From Nonomuraea turcica (lineage in GTDB: Bacteria; Actinomycetota; Actinomycetes; Streptosporangiales; Streptosporangiaceae): 64,000 nt of DNA. The DNA is taken from positions 62,001 to 126,000 of the forward strand of contig NZ_JAUZQF010000018.1 of assembly GCF_030718205.1 (NCBI RefSeq), given 5' to 3'. This document shows, in pieces, positions 31,291 through 40,158 of this stretch (its first letter is position 1; every line of letters begins with the position of its first letter). The notes below the pieces were generated by a model. That model did no database searches. It was given only the letters and a program-made list of their open reading frames with translations, and was not told the DNA's origin. A program made the position numbers and the translations under genes.

Positions 31291-32736
31291 TCAGCGTGGG
31301 GTGGTCGTCGAGTCCAGCCAGGTGTCGATGAGCTCGGTGAAGTCCTCGCCGGTGTGCTCGTTGATCCACTTGATGAACGACGCCCGGTCCTGGGTCGTGT
31401 TGCGGTGCTCCTGCGGCCACGCCTTCGTCATCGCGAAGAACCTCTTGTCGCCGAGCCGCTCCCTGATCTCGTGCAGCATGATCGCCGGCCCGTAGTAGAC
31501 GTTGCTCTGCGCGAACGAGTCCCGCCGGTACCGGCCCGGGGGACCGTTCTCCTTGCGCAGCTTGGCGTCCAGGCGGCGGATGCTCGCGATGTAGGGGTCG
31601 ATCGAGTGACCCTGGTCGTCGGCGTACCACTGCAACTCGAAGTACATGGCGAAACCCTCGTTCAGCCACAGGTCGCGCCAGGTGCGCGGGGTGACGGTGT
31701 TGCCGAACCAGTGGTGCGCCAGCTCGTGCGCCACGACCGACGGCTCCATGAACCGCGGGCCGAGCGCGATCATCTGCTGCGTCTCCATGCCGGAGTCGCT
31801 CGTGGCCACCAGGCCGGCGCTCGGGAACGGGTACGGGCCCAGCTTCTTCTCCAGCCACTTCATGATCGCCGGCGTCCGGTGGGCCACGGCGAGGGAATTG
31901 GCCGTGTCCTGGGGGCGGATCCAGTAGGTGATCGGGATGCCGCGGGGACCCTTGTCCTTGTACATGCGGAACTTGTCGGCCGCGAACACCGTCAGGTAAC
32001 TGGCCACGGGGTCGGTCGACTTCCAGCGGAACGTGCTCGTCCGCCCCTTCGTGCTCTTGCCCTTGAACGTGCCGTGCGCCACGCCCGACCAGCCTTTGGG
32101 CACCGTGATCGCCACGTCGTACAGCGCCTCGTCCGACGGATGGTCGTTGACCGGGAACCAGGTGAACGCACCGAACGGCTCCTGCAGAGCCCACGCCCTG
32201 CCACCGTCGCCGGTGTGGAAGCCGAGCATGCTGATGTCCTTGCGCCGCTGCTTGGCGTCCACCGGCCGGGGCCGGCCGTGGTAGCGCACGGTCACGACGG
32301 CGCCCTCACCGGCCTTCAACGGCTTGGCCAGGGGGACGGACAGGTCGTTCCCGGTATGCCGGGGCCTGGCGCTCGTGCCGTTCACCGTGACCTGATCGAC
32401 CTTCAGCGCCCGCCCGAAGTCGACGGTGAGGCGGGTGACGGGCTTGACGGCGCGCAGCGTCAGCTTCGCCGTGCCGGTGAGCGTGCGGCTCGACGGCTTC
32501 CAGCCCAGCGTCAGGTCGTAGTGGAGCACGTCGATCGCCGGGTTGCCGTAGGCGGGGAACACCGGATCCTTGACGGGCTGCGACCTGCCCTTCTCGTACG
32601 CGCTCAGGTCCACCTCGGGACGCGGCGCCAGGGCCACCGGCTGGGCGGACTGCGCCTGGTTCGTGGCGGGCGGCGGTGCGCCACAGCCCGATACGGCCAG
32701 CAAAAGGGTCAGAAGTAATAAAGGGGGCCTCCGCAT
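31291..32736 (-). CDS. M1-family zinc aminopeptidase lipoprotein
   Basis: This 481-residue protein has a lipobox LLAVSGC, so it is exported and anchored. The M1 catalytic region shows the GMETQQMIAL exopeptidase-type motif, HELAHHWFG (zinc ligands) and NEGFAMYFE (third ligand), followed by a C-terminal catalytic helical part. The long C-terminal domain of PepN-type enzymes is absent. The ATG at 32736 gives a good signal peptide. Codons 6 and 7 are consecutive TTA codons within the signal peptide, rare in these genomes. Confidence 0.92.
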   Translation of the reverse strand: MRRPPLLLLTLLLAVSGCGAPPPATNQAQSAQPVALAPRPEVDLSAYEKGRSQPVKDPVFPAYGNPAIDVLHYDLTLGWKPSSRTLTGTAKLTLRAVKPVTRLTVDFGRALKVDQVTVNGTSARPRHTGNDLSVPLAKPLKAGEGAVVTVRYHGRPRPVDAKQRRKDISMLGFHTGDGGRAWALQEPFGAFTWFPVNDHPSDEALYDVAITVPKGWSGVAHGTFKGKSTKGRTSTFRWKSTDPVASYLTVFAADKFRMYKDKGPRGIPITYWIRPQDTANSLAVAHRTPAIMKWLEKKLGPYPFPSAGLVATSDSGMETQQMIALGPRFMEPSVVAHELAHHWFGNTVTPRTWRDLWLNEGFAMYFELQWYADDQGHSIDPYIASIRRLDAKLRKENGPPGRYRRDSFAQSNVYYGPAIMLHEIRERLGDKRFFAMTKAWPQEHRNTTQDRASFIKWINEHTGEDFTELIDTWLDSTTTPR

Positions 32737-32866
32737 TCGGGCAAAGGTAACGAACCGCCTCGGTACCCACAAGAGCTTTCGATCAATCAGATCTTTTCTG
32801 CAAACTCCCTGTGAAGCACGCAGCACCTCTTCACCCAGGGGCACGGGCACGGGCATCGTGGGCCGC

Positions 32867-33778
32867 ATGAGATCCGCGATCCTGAAGACCGCAGCAAGCG
32901 CCTTAATCGTGCTCCTGCTGGGCACCGTGCCCGCGCAGGCCACGTCGAAGCCGGACCAGTTCGCGCTGCCCAACGGGTTCCAGCCGGAGGGGATCGCGAT
33001 TGGGGGCGGGCCCTACGCCTACTTCGGCTCCCGCGCGACCGGTGACATCTACCGGGCCGACCTGCGCACCGGCAAGGGGTCGGTCATCAGCAAGGGCCCG
33101 GGCACCCCGTCGCTCGGGCTCAAGACCGACGGGCGCGGCCGGCTGTTCGTGGCCGGGGGGACGGGTGGCGACGCCCGCGTGATCGACCTGCGTACCGGGG
33201 AGGTCGTCAAGTCGTACAAGCTGACCACCGACCCGGCGTTCGTCAACGACGTCATCCTCACCGGGGGTGCGGCGTACTTCACCGACTCCCGCAACCCCGT
33301 CCTGTACAAGCTCGCGCTCGGCCGCGGCGGCGCTCTCCCCGACGAGGCCGTCAAGATTCCGCTCAGCGGGGCCATCCAGTACACGACCGGCAACAACGCC
33401 AACGGCATCGCAATCAGCCCCGACCGCAAGTCACTGCTGATCGTCCAGTCGAACACCGGCAAGCTGTTCGAGGCAGACCCGGCCACCGGCGTCACCACAG
33501 AGGTGGACCTCGGCGGCGAGCTGCTCACCAACGGCGACGGCCTGCTGCTGTCCGGCAGCACCCTGTACGCCGTGCTCAACCGCGCCAACACCGTCGCCGT
33601 CATCGGCCTGGCCGCCGACAGCTCGTCCGGGAAGATCGTCAAGCGACTGACCGATCCGCGCTTCGACGTCCCGACGACGGTCGCCAAGTACGGCCACCGC
33701 CTCTACCTGCCCAACGCCCGCTTCACCACCACGCCGACGCCTGACACGACGTACAACGTGGTAGCGATCAAGCCCTGA
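32867..33778 (+). CDS. Secreted beta-propeller protein (SMP-30/gluconolactonase-like)
   Basis: This protein of 303 residues has a signal peptide (about residues 1-27, cleavage near AQA-TS) and repeated blade motifs such as GRGRLFVAGG, GNNANGIAISPDRKSLLIV and GDGLLLSGSTLYAVLN. Such propellers hydrolyse lactones or act as binding scaffolds; the metal ligands of SMP-30 cannot be assigned with confidence. It diverges from the M1 peptidase. A hairpin terminator follows. Confidence 0.78.
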   Translation: MRSAILKTAASALIVLLLGTVPAQATSKPDQFALPNGFQPEGIAIGGGPYAYFGSRATGDIYRADLRTGKGSVISKGPGTPSLGLKTDGRGRLFVAGGTGGDARVIDLRTGEVVKSYKLTTDPAFVNDVILTGGAAYFTDSRNPVLYKLALGRGGALPDEAVKIPLSGAIQYTTGNNANGIAISPDRKSLLIVQSNTGKLFEADPATGVTTEVDLGGELLTNGDGLLLSGSTLYAVLNRANTVAVIGLAADSSSGKIVKRLTDPRFDVPTTVAKYGHRLYLPNARFTTTPTPDTTYNVVAIKP

Positions 33779-33786
33779 CCCCGGAC

Positions 33787-33806
33787 GGGGGCGGGCCACC
33801 GCCCCC
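33787..33806 (+). terminator. Hairpin terminator after the propeller gene
   Basis: GGGGGCGG and CCGCCCCC form a perfect 8-bp stem with a 4-nt loop 8 nt after the stop codon. There is no long T tract, as is common for actinobacterial terminators. Confidence 0.6.
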
Positions 33807-33932
33807 TCGGCCCAACTGGCTGCGCGCCTGCGGCCGGTCGGCCTCGCGCGCTGGCCGGGTGGCGGTGCTCGCGTCGCCCGCGGTGTCACAGCGCCGGGTT
33901 GTGGCGCCGGCATCCGGCAAGGCGGTGACGGG

Positions 33933-34613
33933 TCAGCGGGGCGGGCGGAGGGCGGCGAGCTGGTCCTCGAACGGCACGACCGTCTCCTCCTGGTCGGCCC
34001 GCGCCTGCGGCGCGCGGTGCCGGAGCAGGTCGGCCAGCTCGCCGGCGGCGCGCTCGATGCGCTCGCTCAGGCCGTCGGTGAAGGCGTCGCCCGCGCCGCC
34101 CCAGTCCTCCGCGGCCGCGTACACGGCGGTCGGGACGACGACGGCCCGCAGGTAGGCGAACAGCGGCCGCAGCGCGTGCTCCAGCGCCAGCGAGTGGCGG
34201 GCCGTCCCGCCGGTGGCGGCGATCAGCACGGGCTTGCCCGCCAGCGCGGTGTTGTCGACCACGTCGAAGAAGGACTTGAACAACCCGCTGTAGGAGCCGC
34301 TGAAGATCGGCGTGACCGCGATGATCCCGTCGGCCTCCGTGACCGCCTCGATCGCCGCGCGCAGCCGGGCGCCGGGGAACCCGGTCACGAACGCGTGCGC
34401 GACGTCCACGGCCAGCTCACGCAACTCGATCACCCGCGGCTCGACGGCCGCGAGCTCGGCCGGGCCCGCCGGCGGCGGCACGCGCCCGGCCGCGGGCTCC
34501 TCCGGCGCCTCCTGCTCTGCCAGTCGTCGGGTCACGGCCTCGGCGAGGCGGTCGGCGAGCAGGCGGGTCGAGGAGGGCTGGGTCAGCCCCGCCGCGACGA
34601 CGACCAGCTTCAT
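33933..34613 (-). CDS. NAD(P)H-dependent FMN reductase (CE1759-like)
   Basis: This 226-residue flavodoxin-fold reductase begins KLVVVAAGLTQPSSTRLLAD and has the FMN-contacting TPIFSGSYSGLFKSFFDVVD segment and IAATGGTARHSLALEH. It supplies reduced FMN to the luciferase-like monooxygenase encoded 13 nt upstream on the same strand. A GGAAGGGG site precedes the ATG at 34613. A Pro-rich insert (residues 37-55) is seen in the first loop. The pair matches the CE1758/CE1759 arrangement of corynebacteria and other actinobacteria. Confidence 0.85.
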   Translation of the reverse strand: MKLVVVAAGLTQPSSTRLLADRLAEAVTRRLAEQEAPEEPAAGRVPPPAGPAELAAVEPRVIELRELAVDVAHAFVTGFPGARLRAAIEAVTEADGIIAVTPIFSGSYSGLFKSFFDVVDNTALAGKPVLIAATGGTARHSLALEHALRPLFAYLRAVVVPTAVYAAAEDWGGAGDAFTDGLSERIERAAGELADLLRHRAPQARADQEETVVPFEDQLAALRPPR

Positions 34614-34626
34614 GATGTCCCCTTCC

Positions 34627-35748
34627 TCAGGCTTCGACGGTGGCGGCGGTGGTGGCGGCGGCGGCCGTCTTGGCCGCGAGCAGGGAGGCGTGCGTGGGCG
34701 CGTCCGGCACCTCGGCCGGCCGGCCCTTGGCGAACTCCGCACGCAGCACCGGCACGACCTCCTCACCGAGGATGTCGAGCTGCTCCAGCACGGTCTTCAG
34801 CGGCAGCCCCGCGTGGTCCATGAGGAACAGTTGGCGCTGGTAGTCGCCGAAGAACTCCCTGAACTGCAGCGTCCGGTCGATGACCTGCTGCGGGCTGCCC
34901 ACGGTGAGCGGCGTCTCGGCCATGAACTCCTCCAGCGACGGCCCGTGGCCGTACACGGGGGCGACGTCGAAGTACGGGCGGAACTCGCGTACCGCGTCCT
35001 GGGAGTTCTTGCGCATGAACACCTGGCCGCCGAGCCCCACGATGGCCTGCTCGGGCGTGCCATGCCCGTAGTGGGCGTACCGCTGCCGGTAGAGGTGGAT
35101 CAGCCGCATGAAGTGCTCCTTCGGCCAGAAGATGTTGTTGGCGAAGAAGCCGTCACCGTAGTAGGCGGCCTGCTCGGCGATCTCCGGGCTGCGGATCGAG
35201 CCGTGCCACACGAACGGCGGCACCTCGTCCAGCGGCCGTGGCGTCGAGGTGAAGCCCTGCAGCGGCGTGCGGAAGCGGCCCTCCCAGTCCACCACGTCCT
35301 CGCGCCACAGCCGGTGCAGCAGCGCGTAGTTCTCGATGGCGAGCGGGATGCCCTGCCTGATGTCCTGGCCGAACCACGGGTAGACGGGCCCGGTGTTGCC
35401 CCGGCCCATCATCACGTCCACCCGCCCGTTCGCCAGGTGCTGCAGCATGGCGAAGTCCTCGGCGATCTTCACCGGATCGTTGGTGGTGATCAGCGTGGTG
35501 GCGGTGGAGAGGACGAGGCGCTCGGTCTTGGCCGCGATGTAGCCGAGCATCGTCGTGGGGGAGGACGGCACGAACGGCGGGTTGTGGTGCTCGCCGGTCG
35601 CGAACACGTCAAGCCCGACCTCCTCGGCCTTGAGCGCGATCGTCACCATCGCCTTGATCCGCTCGTGCTCCGTCGGCGTCCTGCCCGTCGTGGGGTCCAT
35701 GGTCACGTCGCCCACGCTGAAGATTCCGAACTGCACTTTAGTCACCAT
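34627..35748 (-). CDS. Luciferase-like FMN-dependent monooxygenase (CE1758-like, LLM class)
   Basis: This 373-residue protein has a TIM-barrel LLM fold: VQFGIFSVGDV, GLDVFATGEHHNPPF, the LSTATTLITTNDPVKIAEDF segment and GRVDVMMGRGNTGPVYPWFG, typical of bacterial luciferase-like FMN enzymes. It probably oxygenates a small organic or organosulfur compound. The FMN reductase follows after 13 nt, giving a two-component system. The C-terminus is Ala/Thr-rich and probably disordered. Confidence 0.88.
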   Translation of the reverse strand: MVTKVQFGIFSVGDVTMDPTTGRTPTEHERIKAMVTIALKAEEVGLDVFATGEHHNPPFVPSSPTTMLGYIAAKTERLVLSTATTLITTNDPVKIAEDFAMLQHLANGRVDVMMGRGNTGPVYPWFGQDIRQGIPLAIENYALLHRLWREDVVDWEGRFRTPLQGFTSTPRPLDEVPPFVWHGSIRSPEIAEQAAYYGDGFFANNIFWPKEHFMRLIHLYRQRYAHYGHGTPEQAIVGLGGQVFMRKNSQDAVREFRPYFDVAPVYGHGPSLEEFMAETPLTVGSPQQVIDRTLQFREFFGDYQRQLFLMDHAGLPLKTVLEQLDILGEEVVPVLRAEFAKGRPAEVPDAPTHASLLAAKTAAAATTAATVEA

Positions 35749-35833
35749 CCATGACTGTTGAATCTTTGACGGCTACGGTAGCGCGAACGCCTCCTGGGTT
35801 ATTCCATCATCGGGCATGGGGATCCGTGCGTGG

Positions 35834-36379
35834 TCAATCCTGCCGCTGGGCGCGGGCGCGGAACGCCGCCGCCTTGGCCCGGTTGCCGCAGCCGCGCATG
35901 TCGCACCAGCGGCGGGAGCGCCGGTGCGAGGCGTCGATGTAGAGCCGGGTGCAGGGTGCGGCCTCGCACTCCCTGATCAGTGCGGCCTGCGGACCGCCGA
36001 GCAGTTCGACGGCCGCCCGTGCCGCGCCGGCGAGCGCGGTCCGCAGATCGCCGGCGTGCTCCAGGCCTCCCGTCTCGCTCAGCCTGACGGTCGCCGGCGG
36101 GTGCTGAGCGGCCCGGTTGAGCACCTCCCGATCGGCCGCGTCGAACGGGGCGCCGGTACGAGCCGCGGACGCCAGCCGGTAGATCGCCTCGCGCAATGTG
36201 CTCGCCGAGCGGAGGTCGTCGCCGGTCGTGGCGGGCGGCACGTCGAGGAGTCCGGCCGCGACCGTCCACCGGGCCAGGTCCGCGGGCGTGGCCAGCAGGT
36301 CGATGCGCTCGCTGCGGCGGTGGCCGATCGTGCCGGCCAGGTCGAGCCCGAGGTTTCCGCTGACGAAGGTGAAGTCCAC
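35834..36379 (-). CDS. CGNR zinc-finger regulator (ABATE domain)
   Basis: This 181-residue protein has an N-terminal ABATE-like stress-sensing domain (FTFVSGNLGLDLAGT) and a C-terminal CGNR zinc finger: CTRLYIDASHRRSRRWCD followed by CGNRAKAAAF. The start is GTG at 36379 with TACTAT ending 6 nt upstream, so the message is probably leaderless. It diverges from an MFS exporter, its likely target. Repeated AGTAAC sites fill the intergenic region. Confidence 0.88.
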   Translation of the reverse strand: MDFTFVSGNLGLDLAGTIGHRRSERIDLLATPADLARWTVAAGLLDVPPATTGDDLRSASTLREAIYRLASAARTGAPFDAADREVLNRAAQHPPATVRLSETGGLEHAGDLRTALAGAARAAVELLGGPQAALIRECEAAPCTRLYIDASHRRSRRWCDMRGCGNRAKAAAFRARAQRQD

Positions 36380-36387
36380 GTCCCCAT

Positions 36388-36449
36388 AGTAACCGGATTG
36401 ACAAGTTACTTTGGCTGCTGGAAGGGTGAGTAACCATCAACTCCGGTTA
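36388..36449. promoter_or_regulatory. Array of AGTAAC half-sites, candidate CGNR operator region
   Basis: AGTAAC at 36388-36393 and GTTACT at 36405-36410 form a perfect dyad with 11-bp spacing over the CGNR -10 box. A second AGTAAC lies at 36429-36434. TAACCGGA (36390-36397) and TCCGGTTA (36442-36449) form a perfect outer 8-bp dyad. The symmetry suggests that one regulator controls both divergent genes. Confidence 0.55.
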
Positions 36450-36471
36450 TTTCGTGAAGGGATGGTGGCTT

Positions 36472-37743
36472 GTGGCGACGACGACGCCTCTCTCGGCCGC
36501 CGGTGGCAGGATGAGCCGCCGGTACGGGGCCGGGCATCGGTGGGTCGTGTTGTCCGTGGGCGTCGGGGCGCAGGCCAGTTTCGCGGCCATGTTCGCCGGC
36601 ATCCCCGTCACGGGGATCGCGATGCGTGCCGGCTACCACCTGTCCATCGGGGACCTCGGGCTGGCGTTGGCGTGCCTGGGCCTGGGTGCGGCCGTGTCCG
36701 ACATCGTGTGGGGCCTGCTGACCGACCGGTACGGGGACCGGCGCGTCCTGCTGATCGGGCTGACCTCGACCGGCGCGCTGCTGGCTCTGATGGCCGCGGC
36801 GGTCACGCCCGGGGACGGCGCGGGAGTCGCCGCGCTGGCCGCGTGCCTGCTGGCCGCCGGTGCGCTGGGCGGCAGCGTGAACGGCGCCTCGGGCCGCGCG
36901 ATCATGACCTGGTTCGCGGACGGTGAGCGGGGACTGGCCATGAGCATCCGCCAGACGGCCATCCCGGCCGGCGGTGCGCTCGGCGTGGCCGTCCTGCCCT
37001 GGCTGGCCCACTCGTACGGCTTCCGCGCCGTCTACGTGTTCCCGGCCGCCCTCTGCCTGCTCGCCGCGGCGGCCACCTGGCGCTGGCTCCCCATCTCCGA
37101 CGCGCCGGCCGCGGGGCGCGAGGTCGCGACGGCGCGCAAGGAGTCGGTGCCGGCGCGGGCCGTGACCCGCTCGCCGTTGCTGCGCTGGGACGTCTGGCGG
37201 GTGGCGCTGGCCAGCGCCCTGCTGACGGTCCCGCAGTTCGCCGTCCTCTCCTTCACCGCGATCTTCCTCCACGACGCCAAGGGCCAGGGCGTCGCACTGG
37301 CCAGCGTCACGATCCTGATCGCTCAGATAGGCGGCGGCGCGGCCCGCATCTGGACGGGCCGGCGCACCGACCGGCGCGGAAACCGCCGCACGTACCTGCG
37401 CGGCATCGGCGTCCTCACCGGCATCGCCATGGCGGCCGCCGCCGTGCTGACACAAGCCCCCACTCCGGTCACGGTCGCCGCCCTGGCGCTCGGCGGCCTG
37501 CTGGCCAACTCCTGGCACGGCATCGCCTACACGGAGATCGCCGCCATGGCGGGACCGGACAGGGCAGGGACGGCGCTGGGCCTGGAAGGGACGACGGTGT
37601 TCGGGGCCGCGTTCCTTACCCCGCTGCTGATCCCCGTCGTCCTGGCGGCCGCCTCGTGGGAGGCGGTGTGGGCGCTGGTCGCGGCGGCGGCGCTGCTGGC
37701 CATCCCGCTCGCCCCGCGCCCGCTGGCGGTCACAATGCGTTGA
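36472..37743 (+). CDS. MFS transporter (CynX/NreB-like)
   Basis: This protein of about 423 residues has twelve predicted membrane segments. Motif A is DRYGDRRVLLIG after segment 2, and the GERGLAMSIRQTAIPAGGALG stretch is typical of cyanate/drug MFS proteins. The GTG at 36472 is preceded by AAGGGA at 9 nt; a GTG at 36454 and an ATG at 36462 (out of frame) were considered. Divergence from the CGNR regulator suggests substrate-induced export. The 3' end overlaps the convergent SDR by 14 bp. Confidence 0.83.
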   Translation: MATTTPLSAAGGRMSRRYGAGHRWVVLSVGVGAQASFAAMFAGIPVTGIAMRAGYHLSIGDLGLALACLGLGAAVSDIVWGLLTDRYGDRRVLLIGLTSTGALLALMAAAVTPGDGAGVAALAACLLAAGALGGSVNGASGRAIMTWFADGERGLAMSIRQTAIPAGGALGVAVLPWLAHSYGFRAVYVFPAALCLLAAAATWRWLPISDAPAAGREVATARKESVPARAVTRSPLLRWDVWRVALASALLTVPQFAVLSFTAIFLHDAKGQGVALASVTILIAQIGGGAARIWTGRRTDRRGNRRTYLRGIGVLTGIAMAAAAVLTQAPTPVTVAALALGGLLANSWHGIAYTEIAAMAGPDRAGTALGLEGTTVFGAAFLTPLLIPVVLAAASWEAVWALVAAAALLAIPLAPRPLAVTMR

Positions 37744-38380
37744 TGTCCGCCGGCCCGAGGATCCGCTTGGGCGCGCCGCGCTCGGCGACCGTGATCATGG
37801 CCTGCCCGATCCGCTCCGTCGTGATCACCGCGGCCGGGAAGAGCAGCCGGAACAGCGGGTACAACGGCCGGCTCGCGACGTAGGCCAGCCGGTAGAGCCG
37901 GGTACGCGAGGTGACGCCGTGCATGGGCTGAATGAAGCCGGGCCGGAACATGTACGCCTCCAGCGGCAGCGCCAGCAGCGCGTTCTCGGTCTCCCCCTTC
38001 ACCCTGGCCCACATCGCCCGCCCGCGAGCGTCGGTCCCGGCCCCCGACACGTACACGAAAGTCGACCCGGGATTGAGCCTGGCCAGGGTGTTCGCCACGG
38101 ACATCGTGTAGTCGTAGGTGATGTGCCGGTAGTCCTTCTCTCTCATCCCGGCCGACGAGACGCCCAGGCAGAAGAAGCACGCGCCGAAACCCGTCAGGCG
38201 CTCCTCGATGGACGCCAGGTCCAGCAGATCGCCGTGGATGATGTGCCGCAGCTTGGGGTGGTCGATCCCCGTCGGGGAGCGGCCGACCGCGAGCACGGCC
38301 GACACCCGCTCGTCGAGCAGGCACTCCCGGAGCACGCCGCGACCGACCATGCCGGTCGCCCCAAAGATGATCACGTTCAC
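37730..38380 (-). CDS. NAD(P)-binding SDR-like protein (atypical, HTATIP2/TIP30-like)
   Basis: This 216-residue protein has the atypical SDR motif IFGATGMVGRGVL at the N-terminus, a GRSPTG cofactor-specificity loop and a YVSGAGTDARG segment followed by WARVKGETENAL, which provides a Lys but no clear YxxxK. It may be an epimerase-like or regulatory NADP-binding protein. The GTG start overlaps the DUF4291 stop by 4 nt, so the two are co-translated. Confidence 0.78.
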   Translation of the reverse strand: MNVIIFGATGMVGRGVLRECLLDERVSAVLAVGRSPTGIDHPKLRHIIHGDLLDLASIEERLTGFGACFFCLGVSSAGMREKDYRHITYDYTMSVANTLARLNPGSTFVYVSGAGTDARGRAMWARVKGETENALLALPLEAYMFRPGFIQPMHGVTSRTRLYRLAYVASRPLYPLFRLLFPAAVITTERIGQAMITVAERGAPKRILGPADINAL

Positions 38381-38958
38381 GCCGGGCTCGCCCCGATCGT
38401 CTCGCCTATGCCATCAGGCAGAGGATATGGCCGTTCGGCGGGCAGCAGTCCGCTCACGTCCGCGCGGCGCCGGACCGCCGCATGAACCTCCCGAGCCAGC
38501 TCCGTGACGTCGATGATCGCCGGTGTCCACTCGTCCACATAACGCCGCACGGCCTCCCCGGACAGGCCGATCTGGATGGACCGGTACACCAATGCCTCAT
38601 GGTGCGGCCCCCGCTCGGGATCCCACTGGATCCGCACCGGGCTGTGCCGCATCCGGGAAGTCCAGTCCGGACGCCCGTCGTCGTGACTGAGACACGAGTG
38701 CTCCAGGGCCCACTCGAAGCCGCCGCGGCTGAGCTCGATCGCCAGCACCCGCTCCTGGCCGGGCTTGGCGGCGTAGCCGCAGCGGTACATCATCCACAGG
38801 AACGACGGCTTGATCCACGTCATCCGCTCCCGCTTGAACGGCGCCACAAACCGCTGCTCCGCCACGGCCGGCCCGGCGATGGAGGCGTCATAAGCCTGGT
38901 AAACGGTGATCGACTCGTCGGTGTAGGCGGCGCGGATCTGCCGGTAGGGCACGTTCAT
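38377..38958 (-). CDS. DUF4291 family protein
   Basis: This 193-residue protein begins YRQIRAAYTDESITVYQAY and contains WIKPSFLWMMYRCGYA and RIQWDPERG, the signature of the DUF4291 family, which is widely distributed in bacteria and fungi but has no established function. No signal peptide is seen. It is translationally coupled to the SDR gene. It lies 50 nt downstream of rodA on the same strand, so read-through from that operon is possible. Confidence 0.85.
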   Translation of the reverse strand: MNVPYRQIRAAYTDESITVYQAYDASIAGPAVAEQRFVAPFKRERMTWIKPSFLWMMYRCGYAAKPGQERVLAIELSRGGFEWALEHSCLSHDDGRPDWTSRMRHSPVRIQWDPERGPHHEALVYRSIQIGLSGEAVRRYVDEWTPAIIDVTELAREVHAAVRRRADVSGLLPAERPYPLPDGIGETIGASPA

Positions 38959-39008
38959 GCCCGCAAGCCTGCCCAAGATCGCAAAAGGACGGCAACCGGT
39001 TAAGACGC

Positions 39009-40148
39009 CTATGGCTGCATGGCCTTGGTCCGGTGCACGGCCTGTAGCAGCCCGATCGCCAGCAGTCCTGCGACGGTGGCCGAACCGCCGTACGACACGA
39101 ACGGCAGCGGCACGCCCACGATCGGCATGAGCCCCACCGTCATGCCCACGTTCACGAACGTCTGGAACGCCAGCCACGACACCACGGCCCCGGCCAGCAC
39201 GGCCCCGTAGGGCGAGGCGCTGTGCCGCGCGATCGACAACCCCCGCCACAGCAGCACGCCGATGGTCAGCACGATGGCCGCGGCCCCGGCGAAGCCGAGC
39301 TCCTCGCCCGCGACGGTGAAGATGAAGTCGGTGTGCTGCTCGGGCACGAAGTGCCCGGCGGTCTGCTCGCCGTTGAACAGCCCCTTGCCGGACAGGCCGC
39401 CGGAGCCGATCGCGATGCGCGCCTGCGCGGCGTTGTACCCCACACCGCCCGGGTCGGCGCCCGGGTTGGCCAGCACGAGCAGCCGCTCCAGCTGGTACGG
39501 CCGCACCAGCCCCAGCTTCCACGCCGCCGCCCCCGCGCCCGCGGCGCCCGCGACGAGCACCAGCAGCCACCGCTTGGGCGCCCCCGACACCAGCAGCGCC
39601 CCGCTCACCATGGCCGCGAACACCAGCATCGTCCCGAGGTCCGGCTGCAACGCGATCAACCCGATCGGCACCGCGGCCAGCACCAGCGCCAGCAGAACCC
39701 CGCCGAACCCGGGCCTGCTCTGCCCGTCGCGCAGCTCCGCCAGCGGCACCGCGAACGCCAGCGCCAGCGCCACCTTGGCGAACTCCGACGGCTGGAACTG
39801 CACCCCGGGCGCCAGCACGATCCACGAGTGCGCCCCGTTCACCCGAACCCCGAGCGGCGTCAGCACACCCGCCAGCGACACCAGCGCCAGCACGTACGCC
39901 AGCGGCACGTACGCGCGCAGCACCCGCAGATCGCACCGCGACACGAACCACATGAGGACGAGCCCGAGCCCGACGCTCACCGCCTGCCTGATCAGCAGCC
40001 CGTAGTCGCCCTCCATCCGCGTGGCCGACCACACCAGCAGCAGCCCCACCACGGACAGGGCCAGGGCCAGCAGCGTCAGCGTCCAGTCCGGCGCGCCCAG
40101 CGTCGGCGCCCACACGACCCGCCGCTTCCCGGTCGCCACCGCGATCAT
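39009..40148 (-). CDS. rodA: RodA/FtsW-type SEDS peptidoglycan glycosyltransferase
   Basis: This 379-residue protein has ten membrane segments and SEDS motifs: GAHSWIVLAPGVQFQPSEFAK-type segment (split residues about 105-125), ALQPDLGTMLVF, AIGSGGLSGKGLF, FIFTVAGEELGF and VGVPLPFVSYGGSA. It polymerises lipid II during elongation together with the class B PBP encoded just upstream. AGGGGCGG precedes the ATG at 40148. The gene is separated from pbp2 by the 76-bp repeat array, whose last unit abuts the ribosome binding site. Confidence 0.93.
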   Translation of the reverse strand: MIAVATGKRRVVWAPTLGAPDWTLTLLALALSVVGLLLVWSATRMEGDYGLLIRQAVSVGLGLVLMWFVSRCDLRVLRAYVPLAYVLALVSLAGVLTPLGVRVNGAHSWIVLAPGVQFQPSEFAKVALALAFAVPLAELRDGQSRPGFGGVLLALVLAAVPIGLIALQPDLGTMLVFAAMVSGALLVSGAPKRWLLVLVAGAAGAGAAAWKLGLVRPYQLERLLVLANPGADPGGVGYNAAQARIAIGSGGLSGKGLFNGEQTAGHFVPEQHTDFIFTVAGEELGFAGAAAIVLTIGVLLWRGLSIARHSASPYGAVLAGAVVSWLAFQTFVNVGMTVGLMPIVGVPLPFVSYGGSATVAGLLAIGLLQAVHRTKAMQP

Positions 40149-40158
40149 CGCCGCCCCT

